64,000 nucleotides of DNA from Agriotes lineatus (GCA_940337035.1 CALNHX010002684.1:107019-171018), one strand, 5' to 3'. Shown: positions 45,886 to 58,600, counted from the first letter of the stretch. Notes: generated from the sequence alone by a model not told the origin. Made by a program: numbers and translations.

Positions 45886-46909
45886 TTGACTTTTTCTAAT
45901 AAAAATCACATTTGTTTAAAATAGTCGCTTGAATACCTTCTAGGAAGATATATCCACTGATATTTTTTTGAATTGGTCAAGAAACGTCAGAATTCTGGAT
46001 TTTCATTGGTCACTTTTTGACAGATGACAGGTGAATTGAATAGTCACTTATAATACCATGAGTAGTCAAAGTTATGTCGACTATTTTTGGGGTGGTGTCA
46101 CGAATGTCCATTGTGCTTTGGTACGATTAGGACGAGTGCGCTAGCACGAGTCCTAATCCCAAGCGTAATGGACATGAGTAGTGATACCACCACAAAAATA
46201 ATCTACTTAACTTTGACTAAGAATGGTATTCGAGGGACTATTTAATGAACCAAACTACTTTTTCAAATTAGTTTTCAGTAAATCTAACAAACTATGGAAT
46301 TTCTATAGTAACAGAACACTAATATTGACTTTTTCTAATAAAAATCACATTTGTTAAAAATAGTCACTTATAATACCATGAGTAGTCAAAGTTATGTTGA
46401 CTATTTTTGTGGTGGTGTCACGAATGTCCATTGCGCTTTAGTACGATTAGGACGAGTGCGCTAGCACGAGTCCTAATCCCAAGCGCAATAGACATGAGTA
46501 ATGATACCACCGCAAAAATAATCTACTTAACTTTGACTAAGAATGGTATTCGAGGGACTATTTAAAGAACCAAACTACTTTTTCAAATTAGTTTTCAGTA
46601 AATCTAGCAACAAACTACACAATTTCTATAGTAACAGAACACTAATATTGACTTTTTCTAATAAAAATCGCATTTGTTAAAAATAGTCACTTGAATACCT
46701 TCTAGGAAGATATATCCACTGATATTTTTTTGAATTGGTCAAGAAACGTCAGAATTCTGGATTTTCATTGGTCACTTTTTGACAGATGACAGGTGAATTG
46801 AATAGTCAAGAATATTCTTCTGAAAAAAAAATTACCAAGAATTTTACATCTCTAGGTAGATTACATAAAAATCTCCCCTCGTTATTTAACAACTGCAAAT
46901 AAAGTTTTG

Positions 46910-47250
46910 TCTAAATTTTTTTTTCTATATCTGACAGCATGTTTATTGGTCTGAATTCCTCACACTTCACCATTTTAGATACTTTTCTAACGGGCACAAT
47001 GGCAGAAACTTTCAGCTTCTTTGGAACTACGCCACTAGTCAGTGATTCATTATTAATTATGTAGAACGGCCTTCATAGTTCTTCAAAATATTCCTTTATG
47101 AATTCGAATTTTTATTCCATATGGACTTCCTCTATTAGAGATTTCATAAACGGTTTTCTTTAATGTCTCTTTGTAATTTTAAAATTCTCTCGACATGATT
47201 CGGATTCACTAATATCAAATGTATCATTTACTGCAGGAATACTGTCTACA
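46910..47250 (-). pseudogene. LINE RT scrap
   Basis: The minus strand near 47070-46930 reads IINNESLTSGVVPKKLKVSA, then IVPVRKVSKMVKCEEFRPIN and ML. This matches the first RT block of CR1/jockey-type LINEs (LINxSLxxGxVPxxWKxSxIxPxxK, xEFRPIxxLP). To the right the minus strand (47250-47110) gives weaker, stop-containing text. Nothing downstream of ML is readable, so this is a very short remnant. Confidence 0.6.
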
Positions 47251-47263
47251 ATCTCATTTATAA

Positions 47264-48922
47264 TCTTTATATATAATATATATAATTCTTCTGTACGTGT
47301 GTATGTGACTGAACTCCTCCTAAACGGCTGGACCGATTTTGATGAAATTTTTTGTGTGTATTTGAGTGGGTCCCTGAATGGTTTAGATTCACAATTGGAC
47401 CCGGTAGGTGGCGCTGCAATCGGGTTCTAGGCATGGATATATTAGTACAGGATACGTTCACTACATGTAAACGTACGTCGAATCTTAAAATAACATATCA
47501 CGGAGTTCGGTACCTTCCCCCATTTAATTCTAACCTATATCACTTTATTTCTCTCTCCCTTTAGACGTATTTCATACAATGTTTCGTACGCTTAATTTTG
47601 AAGTTTTGAAATGAAAACGTCAGAAGTGTCATACAATTTCACAGTTTATTCTTCGAAAATTGAACTTTAGCAATGGTTTTGATTGCTATTATCAAAGAGG
47701 ATATATCCTCTTTGGCTATTATTATCAACCGTAAAACTCAAAGGCGTTAGCGAGTGAGTATCTTGCACACCCCCACACCTCATCGAGTGAGGTTATCAAG
47801 TGTTACCTGTTGAGGTTATGTTTTCTAATTTGTGTTTATTTATACGATTACTTCTTTTCTACATTTTGTAGCATCTTGAGACCAAAAAGACTATTTCTGG
47901 CACCATGTAACACGAGTTAAATGTATTTTATCAGAATTTCTCTCAATGGCGAGTCCAAGTACCTCTCTAAAGGATAGCGCTATACGTAATTCACGCATTG
48001 AGAGTGACAGAAATAGATGGTACGTCTTGTTACACTATATCAACGGCACGCCGTATCTTGTACTTATATATCTATGGTTCTAGGAATTTCTTGAATTTTT
48101 TTTTGACAAATTTCTTTTTTAATTTTTTTTTAAGATATCTCGCATATCAGTACATATAACCCTAAAATTTCACCCCCCACCAACCCTCAATATTTTTTAA
48201 AATAAAAAAAATCAAAAATTCGAAAATCGAAAAAACCTTTGCTGAACCTGCTAATAGCAGGCAAACCAACGTTCGGACAGGACAACGTCTGTCGGGTCCC
48301 CCAAAATTTCACCCCCCCACCGCCCCGCAATATTTTTTAAAATGAAAATCTTTATATATATAATTTTTCTGTACATGTGTATGTGACTGAACTCCTAAAC
48401 AGCTGAACCGATTTTGATGAATTTTTGTGTGTGTTTGAGTGAGCCCCCTGGATGGTTTATATTCACAATTGAACCCGGTAGGTGGCGCTGCAATCGGGTT
48501 CTAGGACTTTCTTTTTTATTTTTTGACAATTTTTTAAAATTTCTTTTAAAATTACTCGCATATCAGAACATATAACCCCAAAATTTTACCCCTCCCCCAC
48601 CACTTCCAATATTTTTTAAAATGAAAAAAATCGAAAATTCGAATATCGAAAAAACGTTTGCTGAACCCGCTAATACCAGGCAAACCAACGTTCGGGCAGG
48701 ACAACGTCTGTCCGGTCCGCTACCCCTTAGGGGGTGAAATGGGGTAAATAAGCCTAAACAATCGATATGGGTGTCGTTATTGAGGTTTTTTGGGACGTTG
48801 ATTGCGAAAATGGCATTTACTCCAAGACGATGGACATGACATAAAATTAAAACTATAGTGGTGAAACGGGGTTTCAGAGACAAATTATTTTTGGGCAGAA
48901 CAACGTTTGCCGGGCCAGCTAG
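47264..48922 (+). mobile_element. Non-autonomous Helitron copies (two, nested or tandem)
   Basis: A TC start (TCTTTATATATAATATATAT) at 47264 and a second TC start at 48349 each lead into TGTGACTGAACTCCT, CCGATTTTGATGAA and GTAGGTGGCGCTGCAATCGG. The right end is GCCGGGCCAGCTAG at 48922, followed by T, with A before 47264. TC...CTAG inserted between A and T is the Helitron signature. Sequence at 48241-48310 (CAGGACAACGTCTGTCGGGT) looks like the tail of the first copy and recurs at 48697. A copy running 48349-48922 (574 bp) is the cleanest unit. No Rep/helicase is present. Confidence 0.8.
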
Positions 48923-48951
48923 TGTCAATATAAAACTCATTAAAAGCACTA

Positions 48952-50231
48952 TAGCCCAGTGAAATGTTACATCAGAACTTACATTAAATGGAGTATTAAT
49001 AATTTTTGGGGAGGTGTTTCGGACCATTACTGAGACTACAAATCCAGATTTGCAACCCTCAGAAACCTGTGCTCGCTGAATGGCTGTCGAAAAACAGCGA
49101 CTTTTTCGGAATGTTTTTGGTTTTTTGACAATATCTCCCAAACTAGGCGTTTTTTGGAAAAAATATCTCATAGCTTTTTCAAAGCAAATTAAATTTGCTA
49201 CAAAATGAGATCAAAATCGTTTTTGTAAGTTATACAGTTACCGAGATACGGCTTTTCAAAGATTGACCTTTTTTTCAAAAAGTGGTAATTTCAAATTTCT
49301 TTTTGTTTCGAGTTGGATACCGGCAAAATGACACGTCCTACAGAAAAGTTAAGAGCATGAAAGTTGTAGGGAATTTAATAAGCTTTCATTTGAGCTAAGG
49401 CTGGTCCTTGTAGCCCAGATAGTCTCATCACAATTGGCAAAAAACGACATGATGAAAATATTCTTTTTTTAGTTTAGTTTAGGCGATTCCTCGGTTTTCA
49501 CGACAGTTCGTGGACCATTAGTCTCGTCTTCCAGTGACGTCCTACAGATGAAACAAAAGCACAGTGGAACTGGCATTTTCACACTTGTGAAAACTACTGT
49601 AAACTTTCTCAACTTGGTTATACGACGTTTTCCGCCACATTGTTATGAAAAAAAGACATTAATGAAGGTGTTGGTGGAGGAAACGATGTTACTCAACTTT
49701 GAAACAAAAAAGAATTTTTTTCCTCTTCTTGTTTTTTGTCATTTCCGACGAGACTATCTGAGCTACAAGAACCAGCCTTAGCTCAAATGAAAGCTTATTA
49801 AATTCCCTACAACTATTATACTCTCGACTTTTCTGTAGGACGTGTCATTTTGCCGGTATCCAACTCGAAACATGAAAAAAAATTGAAATTATCACTTTTT
49901 GAAAAAAAGATCAATCTTTGAAAAGCTGTATCTCGGTAACTATATAACTTACAAAAACGATTTTGATCTCATTTTGTAGCAAATTTAATTTGCTTTGAAA
50001 AAGCTATGAGATATTTTCTTCAAAAAACGCATAGTTTGGGAGGTATTATCAAAAAACCGAAAAAAGTCCGAAAAAGTAGCTGTTTTTCGACCGCCATTCA
50101 GCGAGCACAGGTTTCTGAGGGTTGCAAATCTGGATTTATAGTCCCAGTAATGGTTTGAAACACCTCTCCAAATATTAATACTCCATTTAATGTTAGTTCA
50201 CACATTTTTTCTGTAACATTTGACTGGGCTA
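48952..50231. mobile_element. 1.28-kb element with ~500-bp terminal inverted repeats
   Basis: TAGCCCAGTGAAATGTTAC at 48952 is mirrored by GTAACATTTGACTGGGCTA ending at 50231. The mirror continues inward for about 500 bp per arm, with perhaps 85-90% identity by eye. Examples are AATGGAGTATTAATA with its mirror, CCGAGATACGGCTTTTCAAAG and CTTTGAAAAGCTGTATCTCGG, and GACACGTCCTACAGAAAAGT and its mirror. CTA directly precedes and follows, a possible 3-bp duplication. The central 250 bp is unpaired; the ORF at 49548-49781 runs from it into the right arm and has no known motif. Confidence 0.82.
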
Positions 50232-50347
50232 CTAGCTATTTCTGCCCCTTTAGTCGAAGTTGTACCACTAAATTTAATATTTGCATAGGTTTCCTCTCCT
50301 GTATTCTTAATGAATCATTGTAACGTTTTCCACATTAATATTTTATC

Positions 50348-50818
50348 CTTTTTACCAGGGCTGTGGAGTCGGTAAAAAAATCCGACTCCGATTCCTGATA
50401 TTTTAGTAGTTTGGATCCGATTCCGACTCCCGACTCCGACAGTATTAGAATATTGATAACCCCCACCCCCTCATTCCTTTTCATCTACCTGATAAACTTT
50501 ACCATCTCATGACGAATTCCGCAAGGTTTGAGGTACGTGGTTGATTATAATAAATTACATAATTATCTTGTTTAATATTTGCTATTTATAATCATAAATT
50601 AACAATAAGAACGTAATGAAAATCGTGATTTTTATCAACCCTGGGTCTGAGTCTTCAAATAATCAGTAGCACAGTCGTTGAAATGGTTTTTAGTTTTGTG
50701 TTTTTACAAAAAGAAATTTTTGTAAAGTGGTAATCGGAGTCGGGTAATTTATACAGACGCCAACTCCACCCAAAAGATTCCACCTCCTCGACTCCGACTT
50801 TACAGCCCTGCTTTTTAC
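50348..50818. mobile_element. Non-autonomous hAT element, CAGGGCTGTGGAGTCGG ends
   Basis: The element is 50356-50810 (455 bp). Its ends are CAGGGCTGTGGAGTCGG and CCGACTTTACAGCCCTG. CTTTTTAC is duplicated exactly at 50348-50355 and 50811-50818. Subterminal GACTCC/GGAGTC words repeat many times (CCGACTCCGATTCC and others). No transposase. Such repeated GACTCCGA subterminal words are the likely binding sites of a transposase encoded elsewhere. Confidence 0.92.
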
Positions 50819-51174
50819 TATCATTAATTTTCCTTTCATAATATTGTTTCTTCTGAACATCCATAACATTTACAGCGTCACTCCTGTCAACTTTTCCAGT
50901 TTTCTAATAATTAGTAATTACAAAACGTTTATAAACGTATCTAAACTGCTGGACAAAATTATCGCACCACAAAAAAAATGTTCTTAAAGGTCTCTAATCT
51001 TTTCAGAACAGATGCAGTTGTTTGGATTTGTTATTGCAAAGTGTAGTTGGCCGCAATAAATGTCCCTTCATAATAGTCCTTTTTACTATTGTGAAGCTTT
51101 AAACACTTAAAATAATATGAAAACTTTAGTTTTTTTATAAGTGTAGACACTTTGGTATTCAAATAATTCACTCT

Positions 51175-51797
51175 GCATTACCAGCGTACATAAATCAAAC
51201 AAGTAGAGACACTCACTGTCGGTTCCTTTGATGTCAAAATTCTGATTTGTATGACCTTGAACGGCTCCTGGGGGGGGGGGGGTTACTTTCCGATAACACT
51301 AACAGATGGCGCCACTACTTTGTCACATATGATTGGTAGCAGAGACAGTAACTGGCTCTGATTGGTACACGGCCTCCTGGATTAGTGCGAAACTGACGTC
51401 TCTACGCGGCCCGCCGCATTTTTAGTTCAAGGCGTTTTTTCTGATTTGTAGAGGCGCTACAGTACGTTGCGCTTGTGCCTTTGGTTGCATACGTCCACGG
51501 CCTCCTGGATTAATTTTAATCTAAAAAGTCCCGCCTACGTTACAGATAATTTATCAAAAACCCAACAGATAGCGCCAAAGTACGTTGGCCTCAGAATCAC
51601 AAAAATTATGCAAATGTGGCGGGCCGCGTAGAGACGTCAGTCACGTACTAATCCAGGAGGCCGTGGATTGGTAGAACATTTGTGCTGCCATCTGATAGTC
51701 AAGCTTAGAAATACCCCCCGAGTTACTGGCACTCGAGACAAGTTTCAACATTCACATGAGTGTCTCTACTTGTTTGATGTATGTACGCTGGCATTAC
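51175..51797. mobile_element. hAT-type MITE containing an inner inverted repeat
   Basis: The element is 51182-51790 (609 bp). Outer ends CAGCGTACATAAATCAAACA and its mirror TTTGATGTATGTACGCTG extend about 34 bp. GCATTAC is present on both sides (51175-51181 and 51791-51797). Inside, GGCCTCCTGGATTAGTGCG, then GACGTCTCTACGCGGCCCGC at about 51370-51412, is mirrored at about 51620-51670, so a second inverted-repeat element appears nested. A run of 13 G (51270-51282) lies between the outer and inner left ends. Confidence 0.82.
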
Positions 51798-52560
51798 TTT
51801 GAGCAAGTAGGTACAATAGCTACTTGTTGCTTAGCTACCAAAGTAATTATTGCATTTTCTATTTTGGTTACTTTTATGAAAAATATTATTTGAACCTTTT
51901 CCGACTCATGGAATTGCCATGTTCCGTACAATTTTAGGCAACTTGTATGTGAAGTAGTACAGTTCAGTATGGAAAAGGTTTACTAGAGAAAATAGATCTG
52001 GGGTCAATTGACACCTTGTAGTATCCGAATATAAAAATTCAACTAACTGCAAATATACTGCAATAAAAATTCTGAAAAAAAGAATAAGACTTCTTAAGCT
52101 TAAATGATTAAAAATGACAAAAACCCATGTGACGAGTCGTTTTAGGAGGGTGCCTCTACAAATATCTAAAAGGGTCAATTAACCCCACCTGATACCCCAC
52201 TGTTAAAAAGATAACATTTAAAAAATTCAGAGAACAAACTGACACATTTTCGTTTTGCGTAAATAAAAATGTACAGTTTACAATTTGTAATGCTTTTATT
52301 TGAATTCCGTTGTTCTGAAAGTTGGTAAAGATCTTGATGATATCTGTTCCAGTAGTTATTAACAATAATATGACAAGATATTTAGTGTATATTTCACTTA
52401 CGATTGGTTTACAGCACAGTACTTTACTATTTCTTAAAAAATATGGCTCCAAAAAATATATATTTTTTAAACAAAACACCGTGAAATTTTTGTGCTTATT
52501 TAAGCCTCTGCGGGTCCTATGTTTAACCCTATTATTTTAAAATAACACTATTATACATAC

Positions 52561-52678
52561 CAACAGTTCATCGTCATCCTCCTCTCTTGTTTTGTAATAA
52601 AGGGAAACCAAATGTCGAGCAAGACGACGATCAAACAATTCATTTTGTGGATCCAAAATTAAGAATATTAGATCAAAC
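52561..52678 (-). CDS. Mcm4: MCM4 exon (after the Arg finger)
   Basis: 118 bp after TTTTTTAAG. It completes Arg and reads FDLIFLILDPQNELFDRRLA, RHLVSLYYKTREEDDDELL, ending TTG|GTATGT at phase 0. The intron before it is only 51 bp. The next exon (expected RDYIAYA-like start) is not seen to the left. Confidence 0.93.
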
Positions 52679-55600
52679 CTTAAAAAATTCACATGTAGTT
52701 CCAGCTTAACCTAAAGGCAAATTTCTTACCTTGACATTAAAGTATGTGGCAGCTGAACGTTTTCAATAATGGTTTTATTTTTATTCCATTGAGATTCAGA
52801 TGGATTAGCAGCGGCCAAAATCGATGTGCGGGCATTAAGTTGGCATATGATGCCGCACTTTGCTATACTTAAAGTCTGCTGTTCCATCACCTACCCCAAA
52901 TATTACTTGTATTACAAACAACAACAGAAAGTTCTTACATACCTCGTGTAAAACACTACGAGTGGAATCGTTCATCTTATCAAACTCATCGATGCAGCAA
53001 ATGCCGTTATCAGCCAACACAAGCGCTCCTGTCTGCAGCACAAGCTGCCTAGTCTCAGAGTCCTTCGTTACAAATGCAGTGAGACCTACAGCAGACGATC
53101 CTTTTCCAGAAGTATACTGACTGCGTGGGACTAAATTGTACACGTATTGCAGCAACTGAGATTTGGATGTGCCTTTAAAGAACGCAATTAACAAACGCCA
53201 GTGTTGAATTAACAGCCTTACCTGGATCACCACACAAAAGGATGTTAATCTCAGCCCTAAAATTTGTTCTGCCAGAAATTTTGAAGGTTTTCTTTGTACC
53301 ACCAAATAGTTGCAGAAGAATTCCCTTTTTCACATCTTCATTCTCATAAATAGAAGGAGCAATGGCTCGGGCCAAACGATCATAAATATCTGGCTTTTGG
53401 GACAAAAGCTGAAGCAATTCAATTCGCTCTGGTGGGAAGCAATGGTCTTTACTGAAATCATTAAAAATTGTTTTAAGAATGTTATTTTTTTAAATTTCTA
53501 TTTACCCTTCCTCTTGTTCATATAATCTCTTATTATCAATCTTCCTGAAATGTAGAACGTCGATGTGTGTTTTATAAACAGCCCGGATGTTACGCATACG
53601 TGGATTTACTTGCAACGGTTGTGCTCGATATATGCCCGTTACAGTAACCCTGTCACCTGGCTGCACAGAATCCACCAAATCATTATGTGCAAAAAGAACA
53701 ACGGTGTGTGGAGTTTGGCCTGCTGGCATATCCTCTATCAAAAATAAAAAATGTATTAAAAAACCAATCTTCCTTGCTCATGTTGGTTTGAATAATTTCC
53801 AATTTCTAAAAGCGAGTGTAATTTTGAACATTTTATAACTGAAAATAGAATTTAAACAGAAAGATCAATCAAATTAATTGGAACATTTTAGTACGAATAA
53901 CACAGAATTCCTCTTGTAAACAGTAATTAATATGAGAGTAAAACTGAATTTGTGCATTATCACTTCATGTATATTGTTCAAAATAATATTATAGCAATTC
54001 TAAGGTATCATTATTTCAAACGTAGTAACGGTAGACTATAGAGAGCATTCTAGCATTTAAATTACAACTTAGGTTTAACCACGAATGCCAGCAATTTTTC
54101 TCAACAGTAAAAAAGAATTTCTCCTTTTACAGCTACCCAAGGAAAAGGCATCGATTCAAAACTAGATCTTCAGTTGTTTAACACAGTAATATATAATTAT
54201 CTGCTATTATATTTTCCATGTCATATTAACTTTCATAGTTAAGATATGACGGCTTTTTAGGAGCGCTAGGCTCCCACCCGTCAACAGCCTATACAGCATT
54301 AGAAAGAAGTAACTATTCTATAATTGAAAACATATTTCATCATCATCTATCCTACCGTTATAAAACAACAAGGTTTAAGTAATGAAATCCAGAGGCGGCT
54401 ATTCAATACCGCTTAAAACATGTACAACACACGCAAAGTACGTCAACACACTCCCTGGTATCAATGCACCGAGCAGCAGCTCCTGTGGATGATCCGAAAT
54501 ATGGCTCTAGCTTATATGGCAATTATGGGCGAAAACGCTGAAACAGCAGAATTGAGGTTAGCAGTTTCAATGTGCTGGGAAGACACACTGTGCTGTAACC
54601 GAGCAAGTAGTAAATTGGCAGGCTTATTCAGGGGTGCCAGATCTCACAATTTATCGTGAGTTCTCATGATTTAATTGCAAATCTCACGATCTCACGATAA
54701 GAACTACTTATCTCATGATTTTTGTATCCATTCTATTTAAAAGAATTTTATCAAAAATTGTTACAATAAATGATTAAATAGAAAAAAGAATGTGTGTTAG
54801 TCTTAATATGATTTAATGTATGCTGTCAGTGATTTTATCATTTCCCGCATTATCATAAAATACTGCTGCCGTCTATGGTTATAACGAAGTTGCAAGTTGC
54901 GGTTGAAAGCGGATTTAAATGTTCTTTCAAGAAATAGGTATTTACATAATTTCAAGATCAGCACAGATTTAATTTAAAAAATGAACAGTCAAGTACTTTA
55001 TCCCTCCAAACCAATTACCCCGGACTCAGATTCTTCAGATTCTGAGTAGTCGAACAATTTTTTTTTCTGTATACTTATAGTTCATTCAAATTCAAGATAG
55101 AGCAAAATCTGCAACCCAAGTTACAAATATCAGCAGTTAGTTAATTTGATTTTATTAAAATGTAGATCATGGGATGTACGAGTGACCATAAATGGTTGTG
55201 ATTTTTTTCTTAGGTTGGCACTGTTTATGTTGGCACTGTAAGTCTATATCAAATTTGAGGTTAGCAGGTTAGGTTTTGCGTCAGTCTGTGTCAAAACTGA
55301 CGGAAAACCTAACCTGATAACCTCGAATTTGACATAGACGAACAGTGTCACCAACATAAACAGTGCCAACCTAAGAAAAGAATCACAATCATTTATGGTC
55401 ACCCGGTATAATATAGAGGTTATAGTTTTTGGCAAATTTGCAAAGCTTGAAATTGGAAAATTGTGAGATGTCTACCTAAATGAAATCTGCTGAATGTGAT
55501 CAGAGACTAAATTTATCCCCTAAAAAATGTTGCAAATGCCTTCCTTCAGCAAAGATTCATATTAAAAAACATGAAACATTGATTTTGACACTCATCAAGA

Positions 55601-58600
55601 CAGCAACAAAGCCATATCTCTTTGATCAAAATTTTAATTTTATTTTATTTTACACAATTCAGGTAGTAACAGGTAAGCATATTTACACACACTTATCCTA
55701 GGACAACCTACCTACCACGGAATTACATGAAAGTATACAGCAAAACAATAGCAAACATTATCTTAAACTATGAACAAGAAAATAGTAGGAAAAACAGATT
55801 TTTTTAAGTGTGTAATTGCAAGTTATATGTCAGTATTTCAATTAGATTAAAGTCGACATTTTTCTTTTGAACTCATTCAGTGTGCAATTGAACAAATCAG
55901 GGCATAGAGGATTAATATTGTAATTATTGAAACTAAGAGAAAGCCTATGAACTGAAGAATTAAATGAATATTTAGTGTGCAAAAACGGTGCCGTAAAAAC
56001 ATCAGTACTCCTCGTCGTCCGCATTGGAACTCTTAAGACGGAACACTGATAAATAAAAATAAAATCATAATAGTAATCAACTAACTGCTGATATTTGTAT
56101 CTTGAATCTGATTGGACTATAGGTCTATGTACATTCTATGTAGCCATATTTTTATTTTTAGAATTCATGTGTTATTTCTATAATACAATATTTAGTTCAT
56201 TTAACATTTACTTTATATTAATTAAATTTTTTTATTTATGGCAATTATTTAAAATGTTTATAATTCTCTTGCAGTTATTTATGTAAGCATGTACAACATA
56301 TGTACTCAATGTTAAATAAATCTGAAACATATCTTCCATGTTTGATTAATTTTAAAATAGCTTTTTTTTTACATTTGCATCCATACTTTCAAATTTTGTC
56401 CATTTCCGAAATCTCACGATTTTTTCCCACGAAGCTAACGAATTCAGGTTGACACGATCTGGCACCCCTGGGTTTATTTACAAACATATTCGAGCTCCGA
56501 CCACTGTTTTGGCAATAAATTAGTTCTTATGGATATAACCGCTTGCAGAAAAATGAGAAACAGCACTGCCATTCACACAAAACTTTCAAATACGCGTTAA
56601 AACATGCCGAGCATACCTGGCTCTAACGTGTAAAACTGTAGATGGCCCTCTAATTCAAATCATTTTATTTTTGATGTTTATTAATGGATATTCAATAACT
56701 TCATAACCATAACGGGTAAGGGGGGGGGGGGAGTAAAATGCAACGGAGTTAACATTTTGATTTTTTGTGCTGTTCATTTTAGATTAAAACAGAGTAAAAA
56801 ACTAATTACTTAAGTTTTTTAACATTTATGTACATTTTGTGGCATATTTGAATAATTTTTGTATTATATATATGTCACCTTTTGTATGTCAGTCTTTATT
56901 AATTTTTGCTTAGTAATTGTTAAAAATTAAGAGCCCCTCAAATACAATTATCACGAGCCGTCACTGCTACATAACTTTAATCAGAATGATGGGGGTAATT
57001 GTGTATGTTAAAAAAAAAATATACATAGAGTCAAGATATCAATTTACGTTGTGGTATTTCTTTTAGTGATGGGCTTATTCGAATGAAAAATAACCGGTTA
57101 TCCGGTTATTGAAATAACCTCTGTAACTCGGTTTTCGTTCCAAGTATTCGAATGAAAAATAACCTCATCCTGATACGTACTACGTGCTGTATCTCAGCGA
57201 CCTGCGAGTCATCAAAATTCTGTAAATAATACGTCATTCATAACTCATAACCATAAGCAAAGCAGATTGTAATGAAAACACCATTTGCCGGCTGAGGCTC
57301 GTGGTCGATCCGTCGTCATATGATATGAACATAAATCAATTTTTTGCCGCCTTTAATCCGGCCGATCGATAAACATAAACATTTTACCACTGTTTTTTAT
57401 TGCGATTAGCAAGCAAGTCCCGCATATTTCTTTCTTTCTACACTTCTTAATAAATACCTCTTAATTTCCAATACATAACACATAATGTACGTACATATTA
57501 TGTTTTGGTTATAGATCGGAAGAATCTAGAAGTAATCGAGCTAATGCAGAATAGCGAGTCGTAAAACTCATACAAATACAACAATATATTATTAATTATT
57601 ATTATGTATATTATTATAAATCGCCAGCAATCGAAAACTATAATAATAAAGGTGTATCCAGATATATTTCATTCATATCCACAATTACTTATTGCACCAA
57701 CTCCTTAGAAATGAAATAAATAGTATATTATACATCAAGGTAGCGAAGCGCAGTATTATAAAGGTTATAAGACGATCCGCTACCGTGGTGTATATACTAT
57801 TTTTTGCACTACCAAACGGCTTAATACCTAAATTCCCAACAATTTTCGAAAATATTTTAACTGTCAACCTGACAATACAGCTCTTTAAAACGTCAAAATT
57901 AAAATAGTCATATTTGGTATAGTATTCCAACCAGAAATTGGAAAGCTATTTAAAATCAGGCCAGCATTGAGAACAATAAGTCACTTCGTATTTTAATTCA
58001 GAAAATTACTGTTTGATTGTCATTCAGTGACACTTCGACAGTAACCTTCAAATTTGACAGATGCATTGGGAAGTTTGGAAAACATATACGTTTTTCAACA
58101 TTTTCTATGCTACTATACGGTTTTAAAAACTCAACTAGTACCTACTTAAATCATGTACAATGTTACAATGCCTTAACAAAACAGTTACATATACAGTTTG
58201 CAGATGAACTGTCATTACTTGAAAGCTGATTGACAGCAGAATAGTATTTACTGATTGTATGAAACCAACTTAGACATGACTTACACTTTTCATAGTGTAC
58301 TGGATTTTAAATAGCTTTCCAAATTTTGGTTGGAATACTATAACTTACTAATTTATTAGTTACCACGGTGAAAATTGTTTATTTTACTTTCTCTCCCGTG
58401 GTGGAGAAAATCAACTTCACGACCCAAAGATAAGCCAATAACGGTGCGTTCTGAGACTAGTAGTCATTTATCATTTATACAATTATTATAATTAACGATC
58501 AACCGAGTTCCTCTGCTACCTGCAAGTTACGATGCCGATGCAGATGATGCTGAACCGCGTAACCGGCAAACCGGCGAAATTGAAACGAATCGAGAGCCAA

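Larger units (their letters stand above)
44146..46807 (+). repeat. Tandem array of three fold-back units (copies C, D, E)
   Basis: Copy C is 44146-44582 plus 45884-46045, D is about 46046-46365 and E about 46366-46807, all plus strand. Each carries CACTTATAATACCATGAGTA, the imperfect palindrome around GCGCTAGCACGAGTCC, and CTAAGAATGGTATTCGAGGG. C and E end with the CTTCTAGGAAGATATATCC to GACAGGTGAATTGAATAG block, while D lacks it. The first ~280 bp of C also match 39726-40010 in the left arm of the large palindrome. Copy C is split by a pogo-like insertion. Confidence 0.88.

Noticed and set aside
48563..49171. A 202-codon minus-strand ORF spanning a Helitron end and the long-TIR element
   Set aside because: It crosses the border between two unrelated elements and has no protein-family signature.
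1..52560. C-terminal exons of MCM4 on the minus strand
   Set aside because: I looked for RDYIAYA-, YVDMRK- and YPRQLESLIRL-like text on the minus strand and found nothing convincing. They may lie beyond a very long intron, outside the window, or be too short for me to spot.
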